Positions 12,854-25,924 of a stretch of DNA of 64,000 bases are shown piece by piece (positions within the stretch are counted from its first letter, which is position 1; each line of letters opens with the position of its first letter). Below the pieces are notes generated by a model, which was given only the letters and a program-made list of their open reading frames with translations, was not told the DNA's origin and did no database searches. The DNA lies in assembly GCA_964247055.1 (NCBI GenBank), contig OZ176052.1, positions 8,990,001-9,054,000 of the forward strand, read 5' to 3'. This DNA is from Paragordius varius. Taxonomy: Eukaryota; Nematomorpha. The position numbers and the translations under genes were made by a program.

Positions 12854-13588
12854 CTAGCGTAAATCTCGTGCTGCTACGCAGCCCGAGGAAGTCCTTCGGA
12901 CTTCTGGGGGGGGGGGGGGGGGGGGGGTTAGAAGTTTGGATTTGAATGGGTCTACCGGTTTTCCTGTACCAGATCACAAAGCCATCATTTTCCATTTTTA
13001 TAAATATATAGATTACCATAAATAATGTATTAATATCCATATATCTTTTAACATCCTATACATATGATAGATACTCCTTACTCAGCAGCTATCATCAAAG
13101 AAACGCTTGACTAAAATTTTTGCCTTTTAACAGGCAATACGAAAAATCCTTCTCGAATTTTTACAGTCACCTTGGGCAAAAAAATACAATCAAAAAATTA
13201 TTTTTGTGGACTTTGTTTTTTTTTTGAAAAAATGGCATCTTACGGGGGGAGCGGGTAAAAAGAGGGCCTAAATCAAAAAAGTGGCTCGACTATGTTCGGC
13301 GCAATCGAAAATAGGTAAACAAAAATCATATTTGAAATAGAATGGACCATCACGTTCTTCAGAAAATTGTCTCAAAGACACGATTTTTGTGGACTTCTGT
13401 TTTCAAAAAAAACCCGTTTTTCACACGGGGTGGGCCCGAACTGGGGGCCTATTTCAAAAAAAGGGCGACACTATTGTCGGGCATTCATAAATGATTATAT
13501 TTTTTCGAAGTTTGGATTTGAATGGGTCTACCGGTTTTCCTGTACCAGATCACAAAGCCAGCATTTTCCATTTTTATAAATATATAGA
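12854..13588 (-). mobile_element. Non-autonomous Helitron, short form (735 bp)
   Basis: Read on the minus strand it begins TCTATATATTTATAAAAA after a host A and ends in CTAG before a host T, the A|TC...CTAG|T insertion rule of Helitrons. Near the 3' end are two hairpins (GAAGTCCGAAGGACTTC and GCTGCGTAGCAGC), the second 12 nt before CTAG, preceded by a run of 22 C (plus-strand G 12906-12927). Inside is one 576-bp monomer (13588 down to 13013) followed by a second copy of the 5' terminus. No Rep/helicase gene, so mobilisation would need an autonomous partner. Confidence 0.88.
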
Positions 13589-14015
13589 TTAATGATATTG
13601 TTCACAAAGTGAAATGGCACACCAAGTCATAAATGTTTATAAAAGATTTGTAATATAAACATACAAATGCTGAAAATTCTTTTTATCGTTTGTATTAATC
13701 ACGGTAAAGGTAGATGGAAACACCAGGGTGTATTATTATGTTATTTTATTTTGATGTCTACATTTGTGAGATCATCAACTGGGTGTTAACGGATAATATA
13801 TTAAAATTCATGTATCAAACAAATATATAATTAAAAGTTTATTGTATTACACTATTAAAAATATTGCATTTTGGTACATTATATGAAAAAGTTAAAATAT
13901 TAGGTAGGACATAATTTTGAGTATCGTAATAGATTTGTCAATAGATTTAAAAATATTTTTAGACATAAAATATGTTATAAATCCATGAGGAATTGTGAAA
14001 TTGTGAGGTATCCGG

Positions 14016-17000
14016 TTATGATATTGCTACAAGACCCTTGATCTTCAATTTTTGCGCCAATTGTTGCTAAAAAAAATAATATTATGAATATATATTCAGC
14101 AATGGCAAAGAAATTTTTTTAATTGTGGGAAATTTGTTCTTTGAAAACTAACGAATGTTTTTAGTGCTATGTGCTTTTGGGTTTCACAGTACAATAAATT
14201 TAGAATACAAAAATACCAATCTGACTTTTGGAATTTCATAAACCTTATCCAAAAAATTGAAAATAAATAAAAATTTTATTATAAACCTTTTTCTGTAAAA
14301 AACTTTTTAAAATTTCAAATTTATTTGCATAATCATAAAAAGGTTATATATCAATTCAAATCGATAGTGTTATTAAACTTCTTTAGCAAATATACTTAAT
14401 AATCCAAGCACTCTGAAAATCTGTTACCTTGGCATTAAAAATTATAAAAAGTTGTCTTTATGAAAACATCAAACTTAAAAGAAACTTACCATTGCTTCGT
14501 AAAGATTTGGATGATATCGGATTCCCTTTTCTGAGTCGCATTTCGCCATATTTTTACGTTCTGGATCTCCTGCAACCAAAACCTCTTTTTCACCCTCAAT
14601 CTATCAAAAAAATTATTCAACTTATGTTTCAGCTTTATAAAAAATTGGAGAAATACCGCAACATATTTTACGAAATTCGGATGTTTAAATTTTTTAAATG
14701 CATACAGGTTCTAGATTTCGAACGATTCCCATCAAATCGGTCATCCGGTCTTCAAACCCAGGTGCAAACATTGCTGGATTTATGGCCACAAAACATTGCC
14801 CCTAAAAATATATTTAAATTAAATAAAAGCAGAAAAATTTAAATATATACTCTAAATGGGATCTTTTCAGATTTTGTTTATAGTCAATGCCTATGGAGAA
14901 ATATAGAATTTTTTATAATAAAAATGAGAAATTGATAATATATTTTTTATAAAACACAAACTTTTAATAATTTATTCATAGAAAGTTTTTTATTTAATTT
15001 ATACAAATCGGATCCTTGTATTATCTATTAAAACCGGTGAATGGCCAAATTGTAAAATAAAGTGAGCTGTTTGCGTGTGATTAAAATTTTTAAAGTATAA
15101 TTTGCCCTGTTCAATAACAACCAATTCAAATGCATGAAAAACAGTTTATCCTTTTTGACAATAAATGCAAATTATCATTAAAGTGTTAAATTTATACAAT
15201 ATGTTTTAAAACTAAAAAATGATATAAACATTTTGATATTTTTAAAGATCAAAGACAACGACAAATTAAACTCACTAGATCAGCCACTTTTTCCGTGTTC
15301 ATCCAACGCCGAATATTAGGTCCGTATGTACTACCCGCTAAGATGCCACAAAATATCTCAACCATCATAGCTAAACCGGAACCCTTATATCCACCAGTTT
15401 TTTCCATGCCTCCCAAAGGAAGTAAACCTCCGCCTAAAAGAACTTCTTTGGGTTTTTGTGTTTCAAGTCCGTCTTTATCTACACCCCAACATCTTGGTAT
15501 GGGTATACCTTGACGATCATGGTATTCCACCTAACAAAAACGTCTTTACTATTTTTATAGTATCAAGTGACAGAAATTTTTTGAGGTAAATTATCTATAT
15601 AACATCACAAATTCTAAGGAAATTATAGGACAAAAATTTAATTTGTTTAACATAACCGCAATTTATTTAAAAGGTGAATAAGGTGTGAAATTTAATAACT
15701 TTTCCAATGGCTGCGGTTGATGTAGCCATATCCAAACAAAAGTAATCTTCACCTTTTGCAGGGGCTGTAACGGCAATCGGATTTGTGCCTAAAATATTTT
15801 TTTTGCCCCGAGTTGGAACTTGTAAGGGTGATGTATTTGTAAATGCCATTCCCTGAAAATCAAAAAATACATATAATTGGAGCAAAATTGTGACAGCATT
15901 AAGCGCACGTTCACAATCTAAAATCGGTTAAATATATTAATTGTGCATAAAACTAAATATAATAAACATAACACATGTTTAATTGGATATTTAAAACATC
16001 AAACCAGGGCTGTCCAGAACATAGGATTTCTTGAGCCGTGTTTTTATAAATATTTTTTTAACTACAAAAAAAGTGAATTTGTTTTAAATATTTTATCAAC
16101 CACAAATAAAAATCACTCTCTGTTGATATTAATAAGTATTTGATAAAATTTAAACTAGCGGTAGAATAGGCTTTTTCAAATTTTTGTATGCCAAATTTTG
16201 AAACCTATGAAGATTTTAGTGGCCATGCCTATAATTCACCATTAAGCTTATAAATGTTAATTTTTGTAGATCTGTCGTAATCACGGCATATCCATATTAA
16301 AAGATAATATATTTTTAAAAAATTAAGGATTTTAAAATATTTGCTTCGTTTGATACAAAACCGATTTAAATTTTTAAAAATATTAATAGAAATCACCATG
16401 TATTAACCAATCTTAGGATACATTATATATATTACAACTGTTAGTACAAGACATAATCAATCCGTCATTTACCATTAAATCAGATAAGTTCTCTATTTAA
16501 ATGTTAATCTATATATTTATAAAAATGGAAAATGCTGGCTTTGTGATCTGGTACAGGAAAACCGGTAGACCCAATCAAATCCAAATATCGAAAAAATATA
16601 ATCATTAATAAATGTCCCGACAATAGCTTCGCCCTTTTTTTGAAATAGGCCCCCAGTTCGGGCCCACCCCGTATGAAAAACGGGTTTTTTTTGAAAACAG
16701 AAGTCCACAAAATCGTGTTTTTGAGACAATTTTCCGGAGAACGTGTTGGACCATTCAATTTCAAATATGATTTTTGTTTACTTATTTTCGATTGCGCCGA
16801 ACATAGTCGAGTCACTTTTTTGATTTAGGCCCTCTTTTTACCCGCTCCCCCCGTAAAATGCCATTTTTTTCAAAAAACAAAGTCCACAAAAATAATTTTC
16901 TAAATCGATTTTTCGCCCTAGGTATGAGACCGTAAAAATTCAATAAAGATTCCACGTATTCCCTGTTAAAAGGCAAAAATTTTAGTCCACCGTTTATTTG

Positions 17001-20000
17001 ATGATAGCTGCTGGGTAAGGAGCTACCCGCTAAAAACTGATTTTTCATATAACTTTGTGAACTGTTTCTGGAAAACCGGTGATCCCAATCAAATCCAAAT
17101 ATCGAAAAAATATAATCATTAATGAATGCCCCGACAATAGCTTCGCCCTTTTTTTGAAATAGGCCCCCAGTTCGGGCCCACCCCGTGTGAAAAATGGGTT
17201 AAGTCAATTTTTTGGAGAACGTGTTGGACCATTCAATTTCAAATATGATTTTTGTTTACTTATTTTTGATTGCGCCGAACATGGTCGAGTCACTTTTTTG
17301 ATTTAGGCCCTCTTTTTACCCGCTACCCCCGTAAAATGCCATTTTTTTCAAAAAAAAACAAAGTCCACAAAAATATTTTTTTGATTGTATTTTTTTGTCC
17401 ACGGTATGAGACTGTAAAAATTCGAGAAAGATTTTTCGTATTGCCTGTTAAAAGGCAAAAATTTTAGTCAAGCGTTTCTTTGATGATAGATGCTGAGTAA
17501 GGAGTATCTATCATATGCATAGCATGTTAAAAGATATATGGATATTAATACATTATTTATCCTCATCTATATATTTATAAAAATGGAAAATGCTGGCTTT
17601 GTGATCTGGTACAGGAAAACCGGTAGACCCAATCAAATCCAAATATCGAAAAAATATAATCATTAATAAATGTCCCGACAATAGCTTCGCCCTTTTTTTG
17701 AAATAGGCCCCCAGTTCGGGCCCACCCCGTATGAAAAACGGGTTTTTTTTGAAAACAGAAGTCCACAAAATCGTGTTTTTGAGACAATTTTCCGGAGAAC
17801 GTGTTGGACCATTCAATTTCAAATATGATTTTTGTTTACTTATTTTCGATTGCGCCGAACATAGTCGAGTCACTTTTTTGATTTAGGCCCTCTTTTTACC
17901 CGCTCCCCCCGTAAAATGCCATTTTTTTCAAAAAACAAAGTCCACAAAAATAATTTTCTAAATCGATTTTTCGCCCTAGGTATGAGACCGTAAAAATTCA
18001 ATAAAGATTCCACGTATTCCCTGTTAAAAGGCAAAAATTTTAGTCCACCGTTTATTTGATGATAGCTGCTGGGTAAGGAGCTACCCGCTAAAAACTGATT
18101 TTTCATATAACTTTGTGAACTGTTTCTGGAAAACCGGTGATCCCAATCAAATCCAAATATCGAAAAAATATAATCATTAATGAATGCCCCGACAATAGCT
18201 TCGCCCTTTTTTTGAAATAGGCCCCCAGTTCGGGCCCACCCCGTGTGAAAAATGGGTTAAGTCAATTTTTTGGAGAACGTGTTGGACCATTCAATTTCAA
18301 ATATGATTTTTGTTTACTTATTTTTGATTGCGCCGAACATGGTCGAGTCACTTTTTTGATTTAGGCCCTCTTTTTACCCGCTACCCCCGTAAAATGCCAT
18401 TTTTTTCAAAAAAAAACAAAGTCCACAAAAATATTTTTTTGATTGTATTTTTTTGTCCACGGTATGAGACTGTAAAAATTCGAGAAAGATTTTTCGTATT
18501 GCCTGTTAAAAGGCAAAAATTTTAGTCAAGCGTTTCTTTGATGATAGATGCTGAGTAAGGAGTATCTATCATATGCATAGCATGTTAAAAGATATATGGA
18601 TATTAATACATTATTTATCCTCATCTATATATTTATAAAAATGGAAAATGCTGGCTTTGTGATCTGGTACAGGAAAACCGGTAGACCCAATCAAATCCAA
18701 ATATCGAAAAAATATAATCATTAATAAATGTCCCGACAATAGCTTCGCCCTTTTTTTGAAATAGGCCCCCAGTTCGGGCCCACCCCGTATGAAAAACGGG
18801 TTTTTTTTGAAAACACAAGTCCACAAAATCGTGTTTTTGAGACAATTTTCCGGAGAACGTGTTGGACCATTCAATTTCAAATATGATTTTTGTTTACTTA
18901 TTTTCGATTGCGCCGAACATAGTCGAGTCACTTTTTTGATTTAGGCCCTCTTTTTACCCGCTCCCCCCGTAAAATGCCATTTTTTTCAAAAAACAAAGTC
19001 CACAAAAATAATTTTCTAAATCGATTTTTCGCCCTAGGTATGAGACCGTAAAAATTCAATAAAGATTCCACGTATTCCCTGTTAAAAGGCAAAAATTTTA
19101 GTCCACCGTTTATTTGATGATAGCTGCTGGGTAAGGAGCTACCCGCTAAAAACTGATTTTTCATATAACTTTGTGAACTGTTTCTGGAAAACCGGTGATC
19201 CCAATCAAATCCAAATATCGAAAAAATATAATCATTAATGAATGCCCCGACAATAGCTTCGCCCTTTTTTTGAAATAGGCCCCCAGTTCGGGCCCACCCC
19301 GTGTGAAAAATGGGTTAAGTCAATTTTTTGGAGAACGTGTTGGACCATTCAATTTCAAATATGATTTTTGTTTACTTATTTTTGATTGCGCCGAACATGG
19401 TCGAGTCACTTTTTTGATTTAGGCCCTCTTTTTACCCGCTACCCCCGTAAAATGCCATTTTTTTCAAAAAAAAACAAAGTCCACAAAAATATTTTTTTGA
19501 TTGTATTTTTTTGTCCACGGTATGAGACTGTAAAAATTCGAGAAAGATTTTTCGTATTGCCTGTTAAAAGGCAAAAATTTTAGTCAAGCGTTTCTTTGAT
19601 GATAGATGCTGAGTAAGGAGTATCTATCATATGCATAGCATGTTAAAAGATATATGGATATTAATACATTATTTATCCTCATCTATATATTTATAAAAAT
19701 GGAAAATGCTGGCTTTGTGATCTGGTACAGGAAAACCGGTAGACCCAATCAAATCCAAATATCGAAAAAATATAATCATTAATAAATGTCCCGACAATAG
19801 CTTCGCCCTTTTTTTGAAATAGGCCCCCAGTTCGGGCCCACCCCGTATGAAAAACGGGTTTTTTTTGAAAACAGAAGTCCACAAAATCGTGTTTTTGAGA
19901 CAATTTTCCGGAGAACGTGTTGGACCATTCAATTTCAAATATGATTTTTGTTTACTTATTTTCGATTGCGCCGAACATAGTCGAGTCACTTTTTTGATTT

Positions 20001-23000
20001 AGGCCCTCTTTTTACCCGCTCCCCCCGTAAAATGCCATTTTTTTCAAAAAACAAAGTCCACAAAAATAATTTTCTAAATCGATTTTTCGCCCTAGGTATG
20101 AGACCGTAAAAATTCAATAAAGATTCCACGTATTCCCTGTTAAAAGGCAAAAATTTTAGTCCACCGTTTATTTGATGATAGCTGCTGGGTAAGGAGCTAC
20201 CCGCTAAAAACTGATTTTTCATATAACTTTGTGAACTGTTTCCGGAAAACCGGTGATACCAATCAAATCCAAATATCGAAAAAATATAATCATTAATGAA
20301 TGCCCCGACAATAGCTTCGCCCTTTTTTTGAAATAGGCCCCCAGTTCGGGCCCACCCCGTGTGAAAAATGGGTTAAGTCAATTTTTTGGAGAACGTGTTG
20401 GACCATTCAATTTCAAATATGATTTTTGTTTACTTATTTTTGATTGCGCCGAACATGGTCGAGTCACTTTTTTGATTTAGGCCCTCTTTTTACCCGCTAC
20501 CCCCGTAAAATGCCATTTTTTTCAAAAAAAAACAAAGTCCACAAAAATATTTTTTTGATTGTATTTTTTTGTCCACGGTATGAGACTGTAAAAATTCGAG
20601 AAAGATTTTTCGTATTGCCTGTTAAAAGGCAAAAATTTTAGTCAAGCGTTTCTTTGATGATAGATGCTGAGTAAGGAGCATCTATCATATGCATAGCATG
20701 TTAAAAGATATATGGATATTAATACATTATTTATCCTCATCTATATATTTATAAAAATTGAAAATGCTGGCTTTGTGATCTGGTACAGGAAAACCGGTAG
20801 ACCCAATCAAATCCAAATATCGAAAAAATATAATCATTAATAAATGTCCCGACAATAGCTTCGCCCTTTTTTTGAAATAGGCCCCCAGTTCGGGCCCACC
20901 CCGTATGAAAAACGGGTTTTTTTTGAAAACAGAAGTCCACAAAATCGTGTTTTTGAGACAATTTTCCGGAGAACGTGTTGGACCATTCAATTTCAAATAT
21001 GATTTTTGTTTACTTATTTTCGATTGCGCCGAACATAGTCGAGTCACTTTTTTGATTTAGGCCCTCTTTTTACCCGCTCCCCCCGTAAAATGCCATTTTT
21101 TTCAAAAAACAAAGTCCACAAAAATAATTTTCTAAATCGATTTTTCGCCCTAGGTATGAGACCGTAAAAATTCAATAAAGATTCCACGTATTCCCTGTTA
21201 AAAGGCAAAAATTTTAGTCAAACGTTTCTTTGATGATAGCTCCTGAGTAAGGAGTATCTATCATATGTATAGCATGTTAAAAGATATATGGATATCAAAA
21301 CATTATTTATGGTAATCTATATATTTATAAAAATGGAAAATGCTGGCTTTGTGATCTACAGGAAAAACGGTAGACCCATTCAAATCCAAACTTCGAACCC
21401 CCCCCCCCCCCCCCCCCAGAAGTCCGAAGGACTTCCTCGGGCTGCGTAGCAGCACGAGATTCACGCTAGTTAGATATATAATTTTACATTATAAATGAAA
21501 TAACATATTACATATTGCATTTTTTTAAGAGATTATAGAATTTTTGCGGGCCTCAGAAAAAGATGCTCTCGGCAGCGTACTAAAAACTCTTGACCTAGAC
21601 TTAAATATAAATAAAGTGAAGATTTTTTACACTACAAACCCTCGTCGTTACCCAGACAGTTAAATATTTTCTCGGAAAATATGTGAGATTTTCAATATGT
21701 TCACATCACAAATTAACATATTAAATTATAATGCGATACCAATAATCCCTGATTGGTAGCCATTATCGAATAATATCCGGCTATCCCAAAATGATTTGAA
21801 TCTAAAAATCAATTAATTTATCTATATACCATAAAATTTAATACAGTTGAAAATAGTTTAGTTTTCAATATAATTGTCCATATGTATAAAATTATTTCAA
21901 TTGAATGAAAAGGTACTTTTGCAAGCCACCCATCCTACACCAGTTTCTTTGGCCTTTTTTATGGCTAAATTCATTGCAAACATTCCGACAACTGGGCCCA
22001 ACAGATTATTTCCATCGACCCATGCAGTCGATACCGTTTCTTTCAAGATAGTTGGAGTCCCGTCGCCTTTGCAAATTCGAGTTTCAACATCTTTGACATA
22101 CATGGCTATACATTTTTATAACTTAAGTTTACAATTTCCAAATAGGTGACAAAAAATTATAACAAATTTACACGAATCATATTCGTATATTATTAATTTC
22201 AACAGGAAAATTAGTTTTAAGTTGATGGGAAGAAAAATTCACGAATATTAACAAAAGTTAAGCTCAATAAACATAATATGTATCCAGCACATGCTAATAG
22301 AAATCGTGGGAGGTTTTAAAACAAAAACTTTAAAAATCATAATATCTAAGGAAACGGCTAAATTAGAAACAAAGAAAATCCAAATTAAATTATTAATTAA
22401 TTTACTATCGGGCATGGGTATAAAAATGTCTAACATATGCCTAAATAAATTTTAACTTTTAGTGTTGGAAAATATAATTTGGGGCAATTATTTCTGGTAT
22501 TGATTCAAAATCAGTGTTATTTAAATTTTGAACAAACCTGTCTATTAATAAGGCTTTTTGATCAATATATTAAAATATAATTTTGATGATAGTTTTTTTC
22601 TAGCATATCCATTGCAAATGAGTGGTTATTTTACTTCCCTAAAACAATTAGTGTTCATTTAAAACCAATTTTGAGAACATGTAAACACTGTCAATGATCT
22701 GGTATATATCTGCATATAGTTTTTAAATAATCTCCATAAAATGTTTTATATTTGAATTAAAGAAAAAATGGGGATTTTAAATCAGAAATCAATTTTTAAT
22801 TATGATAAATGATTTAAATTTTAATAAAGGTTTGTTATTGTAATTATTTGCATTAGTAACAATTTTGGATGGTATTCTAAAGTTTAAACTAAATAATCAC
22901 ATAAGTGAATTTTGAGGACAGCAATAGAGGCCTTAACATCCAAAAATTAAATGATTATGATTAATTAAAGCAATAAGAAGTAGTGCCAAACTCAAGCGTC

Positions 23001-23600
23001 AAAAAATCATTTTTTATATACATTGGCGACAACATTATATTATATTTTAATCACACGATAAAAAATGATACTTTAACTTAGTAAATAACTGTTTTCAAAG
23101 CATTCATCTATTTTAAAATAGGGAGTAATTAATATTTTACGTAATCGATTTAGACCATGGCTATAATGACCCCTGTAATCTGCGGTGACAAGCAATTCGG
23201 CCAAGGACTTTGCATGATCTTCTTGAGTGCCCACGGCCTTCATGGCGTCTGTCGCAAAACGCTTTGCATCAGCCATAGGTATGAGGACTTTAGCCACGTT
23301 TTCAGACATTGTAGCTGAATTATGATAATTGCAACTGGGAATTAAATTTGGGATAAAAGTTTGCGTAAGTTTGGTTTTATTTCTCGTGTCGTATTCAGAA
23401 TTATTTTGAGGCGTAATATAACTTTCAGGATCTTGTGTGGTTGCACTGAAAGTAGAATAATAAGATTCTGGTGAATATAGGGGTCCTGGGCACCTTTGAA
23501 TACTCTTATCAGCAAATACGGTTAAAGGGAATTGCGTACGGCACGGATTAAAAGCTGTCGTGTTAATCCTACGACCCATAACGGTATATTTAACATGCAT
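14016..23600 (-). CDS. LDH2/MDH2-family NAD(P)-dependent malate/L-lactate-type dehydrogenase
   Basis: Oxidoreductase of the Ldh_2 family (YiaK/YbiC-like type-2 malate/L-lactate dehydrogenases, unrelated to classical LDH). Eight minus-strand exons join in phase: 23141-23600, 21917-22105, 21740-21801, 15700-15852, 15276-15530, 14706-14801, 14490-14600, 14016-14066, giving 458 residues. Family marks: '[15 protein letters not shown]' with the conserved His near residue 148, '[16 protein letters not shown]', '[12 protein letters not shown]' around 217-228, '[13 protein letters not shown]', '[11 protein letters not shown]', '[15 protein letters not shown]', '[13 protein letters not shown]'. Family members are usually about 340-370 residues; here about 100 extra N-terminal residues precede the core, which could include an organelle signal or mean that translation starts at an internal ATG (for example the 'MSENVAKV' Met). 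Intron 3 (15853-21739) contains a 5-kb Helitron. Substrate cannot be told from sequence. Confidence 0.93.
16508..21315 (+). repeat. Tandem array: four 1058-bp units plus one 576-bp unit
   Basis: Unit starts at 16508, 17566, 18624, 19682 and 20740 are exactly 1058 bp apart; the last unit is 576 bp and is followed at 21316 by the terminal block. Each 1058-bp unit is a dimer: a monomer beginning with the Helitron 5' terminus, and a diverged second monomer beginning near 17041 that repeats the 'CCCGACAATAGCTTCGCCC' and 'AGTTCGGGCCCACCCCGT' words. The copies differ at only a handful of sites (for example near 18817, 20241 and 20680), so amplification is recent. Repeated short ORFs here are by-products. 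Confidence 0.93.
21419..21469 (+). other. Helitron 3' terminus: twin hairpins and CTAG
   Basis: Two perfect inverted repeats with 3-nt loops (7-bp and 5-bp stems) precede the CTAG end by 12 nt. In Helitrons a hairpin about 10-12 nt before CTRR marks the end of rolling-circle transfer. The same 3' block, with one base difference, is found at 12854-12905 on the minus strand. Confidence 0.85.
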
Positions 23601-25924
23601 TTGTGAGAGTGGAATAATTAATATAAAATTACCCAAACTTTATATAATTGAACAAATTATAAGATCAACAAAAACATCATAATTAAGTTATAGCTATGTA
23701 TTATAATAAACTTATATTTTAATTATCTATGTGTATTGATTGATGTTTACCCAATCAATAACATTGTTTTTTTGGTAAATAATATATGAATATATGCACA
23801 TTGTGCAACACTGGAAACCTTGAAATACATTATAATAAAAATTACGTTATGCGTTAAGTATGTAAAAACTAATAATGTAAACAAATTGTAACATATATCA
23901 TAAATATACCTTGCTAAATGTGATGAAATTCCAAAAAAATTTCGTGAAATCTTGCTGGTAGTCGTTTAAGAGATTGGGTTCGAAGTGAGATATTAGTGAA
24001 AGTTGACGAAAAAAAATACTAAAAGAAAGATAAAAAAAGTTAAAACATTAAATTTTTATTTATATAGACTAGACTACATAAAGTGCGCTTTATTGTTATC
24101 TTAAAATCATTGTTGAAAAATGCATTTTATTTTGTGATATTATACGTATACAGTACTGATTTGGCACCACCATAAGGTGGACACAAAAAAACAATAACAA
24201 ATATTTTGCATTTATACGGACATATCCAAAAAAATTTTGGACTCAAATTCGATATTTGTTGCTTCTTATAAGTTATTTTTGCCTCATTTTATATTATTCT
24301 TATGCGAAAAGTTTTTGTTATTGTTAACAAAATTTATATTTTTTTCATTAGTATCAAAATAAAGGGATGGATGGGTAGGTAAATAAACACGTGTTAAAAA
24401 TATTTAAACAAAAATGTGTCATGTAAATGTTGTTGCCCTTAAAAATATATATCAAATGTAATAAAAATTATTATAAATATTTATTACCTTGGAGATAAAA
24501 AGGAGAATATTTTGTAGATCTTTAAAAATAGTTAATATTGTAAAAGAGTAAAATTAAATAAAAAATAATAAAAGAGGGACTTCCTCACTCAGTTTCAGAA
24601 TGATTATTTTATAAATATTTATTCATGTATGGCTGTTATTTACAATTAGATTTTTTACATACACATTAGTAAACACCATTCGGGGAAAACTAGAGTAAAT
24701 TGGATAGAAAAAAAACAGAATCAATTATATTTTTATTTTTTTAGTTATGTATGCATTATTATATATTTTATAATAAATGTAAAATATTTTTTTTATAAAG
24801 ATTTACATTAGTCAAAAAATAAAACAATAAAACGGGGACCGTTTCTTTGGCAACTTTTTAGCGGTACTTTGTTTAAAACCACGGCCATAAAATTACAAAA
24901 AATCGTAATAAATAATTAGCATGTAAAATAATTTTAATATATAATTAGGATAATAAAACTATTAAGATATTTTGTCCGTTTTATTTTTCAATATAGGATA
25001 TTTAATTTCATAATTTAGAATGATTTCAAATGATAATTGTTCACACTATTGATAAAATATTTGGTGTCTTCAAATTTAATTAAATAATATTGTGATCAAA
25101 ATAAATCACTTAAATTTAAAGGTGAAACAATATTTATTTGATAATTCAGAGTCGGAGAAATCTTATGAAAAACTGTAATTACACTGTGTCCGAAAGCTTC
25201 CATAAAGCAAACTATGTGTTTTTACTGCAATCATTTATTTTGATTTTATAATCCAACCTATATTAACAATTATCGGACAATATCAAGTTTTGCGTTTATT
25301 TTGGACAGCTAGCCATTTTAACGGATTTCATGCAAGACTTTCAAGAGTCATTGTTGTAAATTAATTTATTTTTTAAATATTTTTGGTCTAAAATTTACCA
25401 AATAAATATTTTGATGTAAAGCCATTAAGCCAATTCGCATCCTACGACCTTTTAGGTAAATTATAAAATAACATTATATAAAAAATATAAAATAATTCAA
25501 AAAAACCTCATTTCAATTTTTAACTCCTCAATAATTAATTTTTAATTTTCGCTAAATCGCTAATCGGCAAATAAATACAGTTAATAAATAGAATCAATAA
25601 CCCAAATAATCATTTCACTTGACAATATATTTTCGTTAGAATTTACTTTATAATCAGTTTGTTGAATATTTGATTTTAATGTTATTAGACCCTAGAATGT
25701 GTTTGTGCGGCCCTTGACAACTTTTTATGCTGTCGGCGAATTCTTAATAAAAAATATTTTAATAATTTATAAAAATTATTACATATTTTCTTTAATTTAA
25801 ATAATTTTTTTTACAATTTTATATAAACAATTATTTCTACAAATATATCAATAATATTTTTTTCATTTAAAATCGAATAATAACTTAAATTAACTATAAA
25901 TCAACATGAATTGCAGTTAAACAC
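23601..25924. other. Intergenic; no gene seen
   Basis: Upstream of the LDH2-type gene. AT-rich and without a convincing exon. A short 'TGTGCGGCCCTTGACAAC' word near 25707 resembles the ends of hAT MITEs seen at 55 kb and 62 kb and may be a remnant. Confidence 0.5.

Larger units (their letters stand above)
16508..21469 (+). mobile_element. Non-autonomous Helitron with internal higher-order tandem array (4962 bp)
   Basis: Begins TCTATATATTTATAAAAA directly after A (16507) and ends CTAG directly before T (21470), as Helitrons do. The 3' terminus has a C20 run (21398-21417), hairpin GAAGTCCGAAGGACTTC (21419-21435), hairpin GCTGCGTAGCAGC (21441-21453), then 12 nt and CTAG. It is the same family as the 735-bp element at 12854-13588, in opposite orientation. 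It lies in intron 3 of the LDH2-type gene, antisense to it. The internal units have no protein match, so it is non-autonomous. Confidence 0.9.

Noticed and set aside
16508-21048. Repeated reading frames of 65, 70, 78 and 103-106 residues in every 1058-bp unit, both strands
   Set aside because: They recur because the unit recurs; no family resemblance, and the same frames in the short Helitron are disrupted. Treated as by-products of the repeat.
12854-21469. One giant transposon with terminal inverted repeats spanning 12.85-21.47 kb
   Set aside because: The apparent inverted termini are the 3' ends of two separate Helitrons in opposite orientation; each has its own 5' TC end and A|T insertion site, and several host exons lie between.
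21520-21680. Less AT-rich patch between the Helitron and dehydrogenase exon 3
   Set aside because: No reading frame fits the gene, and the 21740-21801 exon joins directly to 15700-15852 in phase; likely an unidentified repeat remnant.
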